Translations under genes and position numbers: made by a program | Source: Streptomyces sp. NBC_00490 | GTDB taxonomy: Bacteria > Actinomycetota > Actinomycetes > Streptomycetales > Streptomycetaceae | NCBI RefSeq assembly: GCF_036013645.1 | Contig: NZ_CP107869.1 | Location: forward strand, 1,984,001 to 2,048,000 | Reading direction: 5' to 3' | DNA length: 64,000 bases | Notes under the pieces: model-generated | Seen by the model: the letters and a program-made list of their open reading frames with translations, nothing else | Databases searched by the model: none | Told to the model about the DNA's origin: nothing | Shown here: positions 53,816-62,264 of the stretch, in pieces | How positions within the stretch are numbered: position 1 is the first letter of the stretch | Layout of the letters: every line of letters begins with the position of its first letter

Positions 53816-54513
53816 CCCCCCGCTCCGACGCCCTCATGATCCTCAAGCCGGACGTGCTGGACGGGCCGTTCGCCGTGTGTCCGCGTCCCCTCGCCCGGGA
53901 CGCCGTCCGCGGACTCGTCGACCTGTACGCCGGGCGGCCGCCCGGACCGTACGAGGTGGCGACCTCCGAGGGCGCCGTCCGCTGGGCCCGGCGCAATGTG
54001 GACCGCAAGACCGCGGCCCGGGGCTGGTACGACAAGGAGCTGCGGTCCCGGCAGGAACGCCTGAGCCGGCTGACCGGCCTCCTGCACTCCCCCGCGCTCA
54101 CCGGAGCCGGTCCCACGGAGACGGCCGGGCTGATCCTCGGGATGGCGGGCGCGCTCGGCTTCACCGTCGCCGAGCGTGCCCGCCGGCGCTTCACCCACCG
54201 AGACGTCCTCGGCCTCTACGCGTACAACACCCACTACACCCGGCTCGCCGGCGATCTGACCGCCTACCTCACCGGCGGTGAGGGAGAGATCCTTCTGCTC
54301 ACGGGGGAGGAGAACCTGAGCAGTCTGCACATCCTCAAGGAGGTGGTCCGCCGCGTCGTCCGCTACCCCACCACGCACTACGACGCCCTGGAGAACCTGC
54401 TGCACGTCTCCGACCCGGGGGCGAAGGACTGGACGTACTTCGAAGGAACCCTGACGCGGCACGTCGAGCCGGCTGGGGTGATCAGCCGCCCGCCCGCGCC
54501 CCAATCCGTGTAA
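53812..54513 (+). CDS. Nucleoside-diphosphate-kinase-like protein (233 aa)
   Basis: The first strand is SDALMILKPDVLDG as in NDK (xLMIIKPD). The C-terminal part keeps the active-site pattern N-x-x-H-x-S-D as NLLHVSDPGAKDW, with LLLTGEENLSSLHIL before it. At 233 aa it is nearly 100 residues longer than normal NDK because of an insert around residues 45-110. It might phosphorylate a small molecule or nucleotide intermediate. The ATG overlaps the preceding stop (ATGA) with GGAGGGAC upstream. Confidence 0.76.
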   Translation: MTPRSDALMILKPDVLDGPFAVCPRPLARDAVRGLVDLYAGRPPGPYEVATSEGAVRWARRNVDRKTAARGWYDKELRSRQERLSRLTGLLHSPALTGAGPTETAGLILGMAGALGFTVAERARRRFTHRDVLGLYAYNTHYTRLAGDLTAYLTGGEGEILLLTGEENLSSLHILKEVVRRVVRYPTTHYDALENLLHVSDPGAKDWTYFEGTLTRHVEPAGVISRPPAPQSV

Positions 54514-54557
54514 CTGTGAAAAAATTACCCATACGGCGTCAAAGGAGGAGAATCCTC

Positions 54558-55238
54558 GTGAGCAACCCCGCCGACGAGTTCGGCTACGGCAGCCTGCGGC
54601 TCGACCGCGCCGGCCAGGCCGAGGCCTTCGACGCCATCGGCGACCGCTACGACGAGGCCTTCCCGCACAAGGAGGGCCAGGTCGCGTCCGCCGAGTGGCT
54701 CATCAGGTCCCTGCCGACCGGGTCGCGGGTACTGGACCTGGGCTGCGGCACCGGGATCCCGACCGCGCGCCAGTTGGCGGACGGCGGCCTGGACGTGGTC
54801 GGCGTCGACCTGTCGGACCGGATGGTCACGCTCGCCCGGCGCTCCGTGCCCACCGGGACGTTCCACCGCGCCGACATCGCGGACCTGCGGCCCGACGGCC
54901 CCCGGGACCTCGGTCGGTTCGACGCGGTGGCCGCCTTCTTCTCCCTGCTCATGCTGCCCCGGGCCGAAATCCCCCTCGCCGTGCGGACCATCCACTACCT
55001 GCTCGTTCCGGGCGGTCTGTTCGCCCTGTCGATGGTGGAGGCCGATGTGGACGACTTCTCGATCCCGTTCATCGGCAGCACCATCCGGGTCTCCGGCTAT
55101 CTCCGGGACGAGCTGCGCGAGGTCGTGGAGGCGGAGGGCTTCGAGATCGCCGAGGAGTCCTCGTACTCGTACGCTCCGGCGTCCGTGGACGTGCCGCCCG
55201 AGGTGCAGATCTTCCTGCGCTGCCGACGGCGTGGCTGA
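54558..55238 (+). CDS. Class I SAM-dependent methyltransferase (226 aa)
   Basis: A small methyltransferase with motif I VLDLGCGTGIPTARQL and acidic strand VVGVDLSDRM. It is the paralogue of the gene at 667-1314. The GTG at 54558 is preceded by a near-perfect AAAGGAGGAG; the in-frame GTG at 54516 has none. It lies 44 bp after the NDK-like gene, the largest gap in the second block except the first. Probably an N- or O-methylation of the peptide product, or unrelated; the acceptor is unknown. Confidence 0.9.
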   Translation: MSNPADEFGYGSLRLDRAGQAEAFDAIGDRYDEAFPHKEGQVASAEWLIRSLPTGSRVLDLGCGTGIPTARQLADGGLDVVGVDLSDRMVTLARRSVPTGTFHRADIADLRPDGPRDLGRFDAVAAFFSLLMLPRAEIPLAVRTIHYLLVPGGLFALSMVEADVDDFSIPFIGSTIRVSGYLRDELREVVEAEGFEIAEESSYSYAPASVDVPPEVQIFLRCRRRG

Positions 55239-55290
55239 CAGCCGCTGATCCGCCCGCCCCGCGCGGGCCCGCACGGCCGGAAGGAAACGC

Positions 55291-57099
55291 GTGACGAAGC
55301 AGCCCGGAGCCGAGGGCGGCACCGGCGGGCAGTCGGCCGGCGTGCACGAGCCTTCCGGTGCCCCGCGTCGGCCCGAGGCAGGCGGCGCGGCCATGCGCCC
55401 GCCGCCCCCGGAAGCACCCGCCGGCCGCCCGATCGCCTCCGCGCCGCAGACCGACAGGCTCCGCTATCTCGACGCGGCGACCCGGCAGATCGCCCGCGGC
55501 ATGAACCTCGACGAGACGCTGGGCGAACTGTGCCGGGCTGCCGTCCCGGCCTTCGCCGACACGGCGTTCGTCCACCTGTACACGCCGCTTCCGGTGGGCG
55601 ACGAGAGCACCGCCGACCCCGGTGTCCTACGGCTGCACACCACAGCGCCCGCCCCGGGCGCCGCCACCGTCCAGGCGGCCGATGCCGTGGAGCCGGCCGC
55701 GGACGGTCTGCTCACCAAGCTGCTCCGGGCCGGGCGGCCGGTGTTCGGGAACACCCCGGGTCTGCGTTCCGTGGTGGCCGAGCTGCTGGGGGTGACGAAC
55801 GCGCCGGGCGCGGTGCCGCCCGGACGGCGGCTGATCATCGCTCCGCTGCACGGTCGCAGCCATGTCATGGGCAGTGCGGTGCTCCTCCGCGGCCCCGGGC
55901 GGCCGGATTTCACCTACGACGACCTGCTCGTCGCCTCCCAGCTCGCCACCCACACCGCTCTCGGCATCCACAAGGCGGTGCTCTACGCGCGCGAGGCGGC
56001 CGTCGCGGACGCGTTGCAGCGCACCATGCTCCCGGCGTCGCTGCCCGAGCCGACCGGAGTCCGGCTGGCCAGCCGCTATCTGCCGTCCTCAGGGACCGCA
56101 CAGGTCGGCGGCGACTGGTACGACGCGATCCCGCTGCCCGGCAACCGTGTCGCACTGGTCATCGGCGACGTGATGGGCCACTCCATGACGTCGGCCGCGA
56201 TCATGGGCCAGCTGCGCACCATCGTGCAGACCCTCGCCGGGCTCGACCTCTCCCCCGACGAGATCCTGCACCACCTCGACGAGCAGGCCGAGCGGCTGGG
56301 CAGTGAGCACACGGCGACCTGTCTGTACGCCATGTACGACCCCGTGCTGCACCGGCTGCTGATGTCCAACGCAGGCCATCCGCCGCCCGTGCTCCTGCAT
56401 CCCGACGGCAGCACGGAGGTCGTGCGGGTGCCGCCCGGCGCGCCGATCGGTGTCGGCGGCGGTGGCTTCGAGTCCGTCGAGACGCACGCACCGGCGGGCG
56501 CGACCCTGCTGCTCTACACGGACGGTCTGGTGGAGTCCCGCGACTCGGATGTGATGACCGGGGTGGAGCAGCTGTGCGCGCGGCTGCGGGCGGGCGCCTC
56601 GGGAACCGCCCCGGCGCCGGAGGAGCTGTGCGACCGTGCGCTCGGAACCCTGGGTGCGGGCGACCGGGACGACGACATCGCGCTGCTCGCCGCCCGGTTC
56701 GAGGGCATCCTGCCGGACACCGTCGCGTACTGGTACCTGGCGCCGCGTCCGCAGACCGCGGGACAGGCCCGGCGGCTGACCCGCAGGACGCTGCGCCAGT
56801 GGGGCCTGGAGTCCCTGCTGGAGTCCACCGAACTCCTGGTCAGCGAGGTGGTGGCGAACGCCGTGCGGTTCGCAGGGCGGCCGATCACCCTGCGACTGCT
56901 GCGCACGGACGTGCTCCGCTGCGAGGTGGCGGACGACTCGACCGCGGTACCGAGGATGCGGCACGCGCGGCTGAGCGACGAGGGCGGCCGGGGGTTGTTC
57001 CTGGTCGACCAGCTGGCACAGCGCTGGGGGGCGACCAGGGTGAGCACGGGCAAGGTGGTCTGGTTCGAACAGCCGCTGCCCCGCGACCCGGCCGCGTGA
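55291..57099 (+). CDS. GAF-PP2C-HATPase protein phosphatase, SpoIIE/RsbU type (602 aa)
   Basis: A multidomain regulator of the partner-switching type. A disordered N-terminus (1-50), a GAF sensor (about 65-225), a PP2C-type serine phosphatase (about 230-470; GGDWYDAIPLPGNRVALVIGD with GHS, and LLLYTDGLVESRD), and an anti-sigma-type HATPase domain (about 480-600; LLVSEVVANAVRFAGRP, DEGGRGLFLVDQLAQ). It likely controls an anti-anti-sigma factor. The GTG at 55291 has AAGGAAA upstream. The combined phosphatase and kinase-like layout is common in Streptomyces. It follows the cluster but is probably not part of it. Confidence 0.9.
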   Translation: MTKQPGAEGGTGGQSAGVHEPSGAPRRPEAGGAAMRPPPPEAPAGRPIASAPQTDRLRYLDAATRQIARGMNLDETLGELCRAAVPAFADTAFVHLYTPLPVGDESTADPGVLRLHTTAPAPGAATVQAADAVEPAADGLLTKLLRAGRPVFGNTPGLRSVVAELLGVTNAPGAVPPGRRLIIAPLHGRSHVMGSAVLLRGPGRPDFTYDDLLVASQLATHTALGIHKAVLYAREAAVADALQRTMLPASLPEPTGVRLASRYLPSSGTAQVGGDWYDAIPLPGNRVALVIGDVMGHSMTSAAIMGQLRTIVQTLAGLDLSPDEILHHLDEQAERLGSEHTATCLYAMYDPVLHRLLMSNAGHPPPVLLHPDGSTEVVRVPPGAPIGVGGGGFESVETHAPAGATLLLYTDGLVESRDSDVMTGVEQLCARLRAGASGTAPAPEELCDRALGTLGAGDRDDDIALLAARFEGILPDTVAYWYLAPRPQTAGQARRLTRRTLRQWGLESLLESTELLVSEVVANAVRFAGRPITLRLLRTDVLRCEVADDSTAVPRMRHARLSDEGGRGLFLVDQLAQRWGATRVSTGKVVWFEQPLPRDPAA

Positions 57100-57175
57100 G
57101 CCGCTCCGCGCGCGGGACGGGCCATGATCGCGTACCACTGGGAGGAACGCGTCACCGCCCACCCCACGGAGAGCC

Positions 57176-58438
57176 ATGAACGACCCCGCTCCCCAGGCCC
57201 GTGCCTCCGCACTGCTCGGCCGGCCCAAGCTGTGGCTGGTACCCGCCCTCCTGAGCGGACTGCTCGCCCTGCTGCTGTCCCTGCTGTACATGGGCGGCAT
57301 CGTCAATCCGCAGGGCGACCTCAAGGACCTGCCGATCGCGCTCGTCAACGCCGACACCGGCAAGCCGCCGGCCGGCCAGGAGCAGAACCTGGGGACGCAG
57401 ATCGCGGCGGCGATCATGTCGGACACGTCGAGCGACAAGGCCGACTGGCGGCAACTCACCCGGACCCAGGCCCAGGACGAGCTGGATGCGGGCAAGGTCT
57501 ACGGCGCCCTCGTCGTCCCCGCCGACTTCACCGCCTCCGTCGGCGCGCTCACCGGCACCGGCGCCACCGCGCGGCCGACGCTCACGGTCCTCACCAACCC
57601 CGGCAAGGGCAGCCTCGGCTCCTCCCTCGCCAGCCAGATCAGCACGCAGACGGCACACCAGGCCTCGCAGACCATCGGCAGGCAGCTCACCCGGTCGGCC
57701 CCACGCGCCGACGCCACGCAGAAGCTGCTGCTCGCCGACCCCGTGGCCGTCACCACCGAGGTGGGCCACCCTGTCGGGGTCCACAGCGGCCTGGGACTGA
57801 CCGCCTTCTACTACACGCTGCTGCTCGTCCTGGCCGGCTTCATGGGCGGCAACATCGTCAGCAACGGCGTCGACACCGGCCTCGGCTACGCCGACAACGA
57901 GATCGGCCCCTGGCACACCCGGCTGCCCACCGTGCCGATCAACCGCACCCAGACGCTGCTGCTGAAGATGGCGATGACCGCGGGCATCACCGTGCTCACC
58001 GTCTCCCTGGTGATGCTCGCCTGCGTCGCGATCCTGGGCATGGACGCGACCCATCTCCCGCTGCTGTGGATCTACTCGTACTGCGCGTCACTCGCGGTCG
58101 GCCTGGGTGTGCAGGCGATCAACGCCGCGTTCGGCGGCATCGGACAGCTCGTGTCGATGTTCGTGTTCATCGTGCTGGGCCTGCCGTCCTCGGGCGCCAC
58201 CGTCCCGCTCCAGGCGGTGCCGGCCTTCTACCGCTTCCTGTCCCACTTCGAGCCCATGCGCCAGCTCGGCGACGGCGTCCGCGCGATCCTCTACTTCGAC
58301 GCGCGCGGCGACGCGGGCCTCACCCGCGCCTGGACGATGACCGCGATCGGCGCCGCCCTCGCCATCCTCTTCGGCTTCGCGATGACCGTCTACTACGACC
58401 GCAAGGGCCACAGCCGTCTGACGCCGCAGCCCGCCTGA
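57176..58438 (+). CDS. YhgE/Pip-like membrane protein (420 aa)
   Basis: A membrane protein with an N-terminal helix (LWLVPALLSGLLALLLSLLY), an extracytoplasmic domain of about 150 residues (LPIALVNADTGKPPAGQEQN, LVVPADFTASVGAL) and five or so C-terminal helices in an ABC2-type layout (FYYTLLLVLAGFMGGNIVSN through AALAILFGFAMTVYY). The IALVNADTG motif is characteristic of YhgE/Pip proteins. The exact cargo is unknown. The ATG at 57176 has GGAGAG upstream. Confidence 0.85.
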   Translation: MNDPAPQARASALLGRPKLWLVPALLSGLLALLLSLLYMGGIVNPQGDLKDLPIALVNADTGKPPAGQEQNLGTQIAAAIMSDTSSDKADWRQLTRTQAQDELDAGKVYGALVVPADFTASVGALTGTGATARPTLTVLTNPGKGSLGSSLASQISTQTAHQASQTIGRQLTRSAPRADATQKLLLADPVAVTTEVGHPVGVHSGLGLTAFYYTLLLVLAGFMGGNIVSNGVDTGLGYADNEIGPWHTRLPTVPINRTQTLLLKMAMTAGITVLTVSLVMLACVAILGMDATHLPLLWIYSYCASLAVGLGVQAINAAFGGIGQLVSMFVFIVLGLPSSGATVPLQAVPAFYRFLSHFEPMRQLGDGVRAILYFDARGDAGLTRAWTMTAIGAALAILFGFAMTVYYDRKGHSRLTPQPA

Positions 58439-58471
58439 GACGGGCCGCGACGCCGGAGGCGGGTCACCCGG

Positions 58472-59440
58472 TCACGCCGTACCGAGTGCCGTGCGCAGGG
58501 TGGCGACGGCCTGGTTGATCGCGGCGTGGGCGGCGTGGGTGTCGCGCAGGGCGTTGAGCATGACGAAGTCGTGGATGATGCCCTGGTAGCGGACGGCGGT
58601 GACGGGGACGCCTGCGGTGCGGAGGTGGTTGGCGTAGGCCTCGCCCTCGTCGCGCAGGACGTCGGCCTCGCCGGTGATGATGAGGGCCGGCGGCAGGCCG
58701 GTGAGCTGCTCGGTGGTGGCGCGCAGCGGGGAGGCGGTGATCTGGGCGCGGTCGGCCTCGTCGGTGGTGTACTGGTCCCAGAACCACTGCATGGCGTCGC
58801 GGCGCAGGAAGTAGCCCTCGGCGAACTGGTGGTAGGAGCCGGTGTCGAAGGCGGCGTCGGTGACCGGGTAGAACAGCACCTGCTGGACCAGCGGCACGTC
58901 CCCGCGCTGCTTGGCCATCAGGGTGAGCGCGGCGCTCATGTTGCCGCCCACGGAGTCCCCGGCGACGGCGATGCGGGTGGCGTCCAGGTTGTTGGCGGCG
59001 CCTTCCTGCACGATCCACTGGGCCACGGTGTAGTTCTGCTCGATGGCGACCGGGTAGCGGGCCTCGGGCGAGAGGTCGTACTCGGGGAAGACGACCGCGG
59101 CGTTCGCGCCGGTGGCGAGTTCACGCACGAGGCGGTCGTGGGTGTGGGCGTTGCCGAAGACCCAGCCGGCGCCGTGGATGTAGAGGATCACGGGGAGGGT
59201 GCCCTGGGCGCCTGCGGGGCGGACGATGCGGGTGCGGACGCTGCCGGTGGGCCCGCCGGGCACGGTGATCCATTCCTCGTCGATCGCGGGCTTGGTGATC
59301 TCCCCGGACTGCACCTCGTCGACCGCCTTGCGGCCCTCGACCGGGCCCAGGTCGAAGAGGTACGGCGGGTTCGCGGTCGCCTCGACGAAGGCCTGGGCGG
59401 CGGGCTCGAGGACGGGGCGGGTGCCGGTCTGGTCGGACAT
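58472..59440 (-). CDS. Alpha/beta hydrolase, HSL-type esterase (322 aa)
   Basis: A hormone-sensitive-lipase-family esterase. The oxyanion motif HGAG is in LYIHGAGWVFGNAHTHD, the nucleophile serine in GDSVGGNMSAALT, and the Asp/His pair lies in the C-terminal lobe (TGEADVLRDEGEAYAN, IIHDFVMLNAL). Cytoplasmic, no signal peptide. The ATG at 59440 has GCGAGGAGAC upstream. It is divergent from an OhrR-like MarR regulator and shares with it a long palindrome, so it is likely the regulator's target. Confidence 0.9.
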   Translation of the reverse strand: MSDQTGTRPVLEPAAQAFVEATANPPYLFDLGPVEGRKAVDEVQSGEITKPAIDEEWITVPGGPTGSVRTRIVRPAGAQGTLPVILYIHGAGWVFGNAHTHDRLVRELATGANAAVVFPEYDLSPEARYPVAIEQNYTVAQWIVQEGAANNLDATRIAVAGDSVGGNMSAALTLMAKQRGDVPLVQQVLFYPVTDAAFDTGSYHQFAEGYFLRRDAMQWFWDQYTTDEADRAQITASPLRATTEQLTGLPPALIITGEADVLRDEGEAYANHLRTAGVPVTAVRYQGIIHDFVMLNALRDTHAAHAAINQAVATLRTALGTA

Positions 59441-59524
59441 GGCTGTCTCCTCGCAAGGGGTGGCCGCGGGCGCGCTCCGTCGACGCTGTTCGTCAGGAGC
59501 GGCGGCACATCCATGACTGTAGCG

Positions 59525-59554
59525 CTCGATTTAGTCGTGCACAACTTAATCGAG
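59525..59554. promoter_or_regulatory. Near-perfect 30-bp palindrome, MarR operator
   Basis: Half-sites CTCGATTTAGTCGTG (59525-59539) and CACAACTTAATCGAG (59540-59554) pair at 13 of 15 positions with no spacer. It lies between the divergent esterase and MarR genes, overlapping where both promoters would be, and is AT-rich for this genome. Confidence 0.78.
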
Positions 59555-59624
59555 TGCGACTACCTATTTCGCGACTGATTATGGCTCGATAGAATCGGGA
59601 GGACCCCATCAAAGGAGCCAGGCC

Positions 59625-60077
59625 ATGAGCACCGCCGAACCGAAGCAGGACGGTTCCCTGCTCCTCGACGACCAGCTGTGCTTCGCCCTCTACGCAGCCT
59701 CCCGCGCGGTCACCGCCCGCTACCGGCCCCTGCTGGACGCACTCCAGCTGACCTACCCGCAGTACCTGGTCATGCTCGTGCTGTGGGAGCAGGACTCGAT
59801 CTCGGTACGCGATCTGGGCACCGCGCTCCAGCTGGAGTCCAGCACCCTCTCCCCGCTGCTGAAGCGCCTGGAGGCGAACGGCCTGCTGCGCCGTGAACGC
59901 CGCCCGGAGGACGAGCGCTCGGTCTCCCTCACCCTCACCGACGCGGGAGCCGCACTGCGCGAGCGGGCGCGGACGGTTCCGGTGGCCATCGGGGACGCCA
60001 TGGGACTGACCCCCGAACAGGACGCCACCGCAAAGCAGTTGCTCCGCCTGCTCACCGCCAACGTCGGCGAGGTCTGA
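59625..60077 (+). CDS. MarR-family regulator, OhrR-like (150 aa)
   Basis: A winged-helix MarR repressor. The N-terminal LLLDDQLCFALYAASRAV, with Cys19, and LTYPQYLVMLVLWEQ are typical of OhrR, which senses organic hydroperoxides through that cysteine. The wing includes RRERRPEDERSVSLTLTDAG. The ATG at 59625 has AAAGGAG 8 nt upstream. It lies divergently from an esterase rather than an ohr peroxidase gene, so its signal may be a different oxidant or electrophile. The palindrome at 59525 is the probable operator. Confidence 0.9.
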   Translation: MSTAEPKQDGSLLLDDQLCFALYAASRAVTARYRPLLDALQLTYPQYLVMLVLWEQDSISVRDLGTALQLESSTLSPLLKRLEANGLLRRERRPEDERSVSLTLTDAGAALRERARTVPVAIGDAMGLTPEQDATAKQLLRLLTANVGEV

Positions 60078-60080
60078 CGC

Positions 60081-60536
60081 TCAGCCCTCGACCAGCCGCG
60101 CGAGATGGGCCAGCGCCATCCGCGTGCCCTCCTCGTTCTGGTCCGCCGGCACGGCGTCGGGAATCCCTTCGTGCAGGACGACGACCTCGGTCCCGCCCGC
60201 CACGTCGGTGAGCGTGGTCGTCATCGTCATCGTGCCGCGCAGGGCGGGGTCCCCGGTCTCGAACTCGAACTCCTCGACCACCCGCTCGTCCGGCACGAGC
60301 TCCAGGAAACGGCCGTGGTACGTGTCGGTGTGCGAACCGGACTTGCCGGTGCCGGTCGGCAGGTCATAGGTGAGCGAGATACGGAACGCGCCTCCCTCCC
60401 GGGCGTCGAAGGCGTGCACCTCGCTGCTCATCCCCTCGGGCACCCGCCACCTGGCGAGCGCGTCGGCGTCCACGAGCATCCGGTAGACGGCCGCACGCGG
60501 AGCGTTCACACGACAGGAGACACGGGTCGAGTACAT
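60081..60536 (-). CDS. SRPBCC/AHSA1-like protein (151 aa)
   Basis: A START/Bet v1-fold protein. STRVSCRVNAPRAAVYRMLV opens the typical SRPBCC domain, with LTYDLPTGTGKSGSHTDTYHG and TEVVVLHEGIPD at the end. Such proteins bind hydrophobic ligands or act as co-chaperone-like domains. It converges with the MarR gene, 3 bp apart. The ATG at 60536 is chosen because the domain begins there. Confidence 0.86.
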   Translation of the reverse strand: MYSTRVSCRVNAPRAAVYRMLVDADALARWRVPEGMSSEVHAFDAREGGAFRISLTYDLPTGTGKSGSHTDTYHGRFLELVPDERVVEEFEFETGDPALRGTMTMTTTLTDVAGGTEVVVLHEGIPDAVPADQNEEGTRMALAHLARLVEG

Positions 60537-60597
60537 GGCCCCACCCTGCTCCGGCGTGCAACCTTCTCGCAACGTGGCGCGTGCTGCGCTGGGGCGC

Positions 60598-60957
60598 ATG
60601 TATGAGGAGACCCCCCGCGTCGAGCTCACCCCCGCGGCCGCCGATCTGCTGCGCCGGCTGCACGAGGTGCACGGTCCGCTGATGTTCCATCAGTCCGGCG
60701 GCTGCTGCGACGGCAGCGCCCCCATGTGCTACCCGGCGGGCGAGTTCCGCACCGGCGGCTCCGACGTGCTGCTCGCGGAGCTGGAGGTCGAGGGCGTCGG
60801 GGAGGCCGTGACGTTCTGGATGTCGCGCAGCCAGTTCGAGGTGTGGAGCCACACCCGGCTGATCGTCGACGTCGTCGAGGGGCGGGGCAGCGGCTTCTCG
60901 CTCGAAGCACCCGAAGGAGTGCGTTTCCTGATCCGTTCCCGTCTTCTCGGCTCCTAG
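60598..60957 (+). CDS. DUF779-family protein (119 aa)
   Basis: Contains the family pattern GPLMFHQSGGCCDGSAPMCYP, with three cysteines that could bind metal, and FWMSRSQFEVWSHTRLIVDV. DUF779 genes usually lie beside acetaldehyde-type aldehyde dehydrogenase genes; here the window's dehydrogenase (23180) is 37 kb away, so this copy is orphaned. The ATG at 60598 has GGGGCGC nearby. Divergent from the SRPBCC gene with 61 bp between starts. Confidence 0.87.
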   Translation: MYEETPRVELTPAAADLLRRLHEVHGPLMFHQSGGCCDGSAPMCYPAGEFRTGGSDVLLAELEVEGVGEAVTFWMSRSQFEVWSHTRLIVDVVEGRGSGFSLEAPEGVRFLIRSRLLGS

Positions 60958-61022
60958 ACAGACTGCCGTCTGGTGCACTTCCTCTGAGTCCTGGGACAGT
61001 TGACGAGACCTCAGGGGGGACT

Positions 61023-62261
61023 GTGACGCGTCGTCAGAACAGGTTCCGAGCAGGCAGAGCGGTACTGACGTTTCTCACGGCATGCGGTGCGCTGGCCGGT
61101 GCGGTCCTGACGGGGGCGGCACCGGCCGGCGCCGCGCAGGACACCGCCCGGATCGCGCCGGGCGTCACGTACCGGCAGTACGACATCCAGGCGGCCAAGG
61201 GCCCCACGCGTGTTCATGTCCTCGCCGTCGACCTGCGCGATCCGCACGTCCGGCTCGACCTGCTGCATCCGGGAGCGGTCGCGGCGCGGGCGCCCGTCTC
61301 GCAACTGGCGGACACCCAGGGCGCGGTCGCGGGTGTCAACGGCGACTTCTTCAACATCACCGAGACCCAGCACCCCGGTGTCGAGGCGACCGGCGCGAGC
61401 GTGGGCCCGGCGATCGCGCACGGCCGCACGCTCAAGGCGGCGGTGCCCGACGGCCAGCGTTTCGGCCCCGCGATGCCCCCGGGCACCTCCACGAGGAACG
61501 TGCTCGGCATGGGGGTCGACCGACGGGTCCGGCTCGACAGCCTGTCCCTGACCGGATCCGTCCGCACTCCCGGGACGCGGCTGCCGCTGGGCGGGCTCAA
61601 CCAGTACGCGCTGCCGGTGAACTCCGTCGGCGCCTTCACCAGCGCCTGGGGCAGCGCCTCCCGGGTGCGTGCCACCTGCGGCACGGACACCGACCGGGCC
61701 GCCCCGTGCAGCACGGACACCTACGAGGTGACGGTCCGCCGGGGCCAGGTCGTGGCGGCCGCCGACACCCCGGGCGGCGGCCCCGTCGCCGCGGACACCA
61801 CCGTGCTCGTCGGCCGGGAGGAGGGCGCGCGGCAGTTACGGAAGCTCTCCGTGGGCGAGCACGTACAGGTCCGGCACGGCCTGGTCGCCGCCGCGTCCCG
61901 GATCCCGTACCGCTTCGCCATCGGCGGCTACCCGGTCCTCGACGACGGACAGCCGCTGCCCGGCCTCGACGGCACGACCGCGGCCGTGCGCACCGCCGTG
62001 GGAATCGCGGACGGCGGTCGGCGGGTGCTGCTGCTCGCGGTGGACGGCGCGGCCGCCTACCGCACGGGTCTGACCGTCGCCGAAGTGGCGGACACCATGA
62101 AGGGGCTGGGCTCGGTCGACGCCTTCAGCCTGGACGGCGGCGGATCGTCGACGCTGGTCGCCCGCGAGCCCGGGGCGGGTGCCGTGTCGGTGCGCAACCA
62201 CCCCACCGGCGGCGCCGAACGCCCGGTACCGAACGGCATCGGGGTCTTCTCGACCGGATGA
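61023..62261 (+). CDS. Secreted phosphodiester glycosidase family protein (412 aa)
   Basis: Belongs to the NAGPA-type phosphodiester glycosidase family (PF09992). A long signal peptide (residues 1-38, ending AAPAGAA) directs export. Family motifs are GVNGDFFNI, RTAVGIADGGRRVLLLAVDG and LDGGGSSTLVARE, with RPVPNGIGVF at the end. The probable substrate is a glycosyl phosphodiester in cell-wall polymers. The GTG at 61023 has GGGGGA just upstream. Codon 272 is a TTA leucine (61836-61838), suggesting bldA-dependent translation. Confidence 0.88.
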   Translation: MTRRQNRFRAGRAVLTFLTACGALAGAVLTGAAPAGAAQDTARIAPGVTYRQYDIQAAKGPTRVHVLAVDLRDPHVRLDLLHPGAVAARAPVSQLADTQGAVAGVNGDFFNITETQHPGVEATGASVGPAIAHGRTLKAAVPDGQRFGPAMPPGTSTRNVLGMGVDRRVRLDSLSLTGSVRTPGTRLPLGGLNQYALPVNSVGAFTSAWGSASRVRATCGTDTDRAAPCSTDTYEVTVRRGQVVAAADTPGGGPVAADTTVLVGREEGARQLRKLSVGEHVQVRHGLVAAASRIPYRFAIGGYPVLDDGQPLPGLDGTTAAVRTAVGIADGGRRVLLLAVDGAAAYRTGLTVAEVADTMKGLGSVDAFSLDGGGSSTLVAREPGAGAVSVRNHPTGGAERPVPNGIGVFSTG

Positions 62262-62264
62262 GCC

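Larger units (their letters stand above)
39062..55238 (+). other. Peptide biosynthetic gene cluster (putative 4-methylproline NRPS cluster)
   Basis: Fourteen genes in one direction: regulator, small peptide, GriE-like hydroxylase, Zn dehydrogenase, A-T-C NRPS, FemAB/GNAT-like transferase, MFS exporter, unknown 584-aa protein, ATP-grasp, class I amidotransferase-like, nucleotidyltransferase-like, degenerate class V aminotransferase, NDK-like and methyltransferase. Most junctions overlap or nearly so. The first seven form a regulator-biosynthesis-export unit; the last seven may be a tailoring block. Boundaries are inferred from direction and content. The product is not assignable. Confidence 0.8.

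Noticed and set aside
39062..55238. Phosphonate, beta-lactam or polyketide cluster
   Set aside because: No PEP mutase, no lactam synthetase-type gene and no ketosynthase are present; ATP-grasp and NDK-like genes alone are not diagnostic.
60959..60972. CAGAC/GTCTG short dyad after the DUF779 gene as a terminator
   Set aside because: Only 5-bp arms and no T-run; too weak to call.
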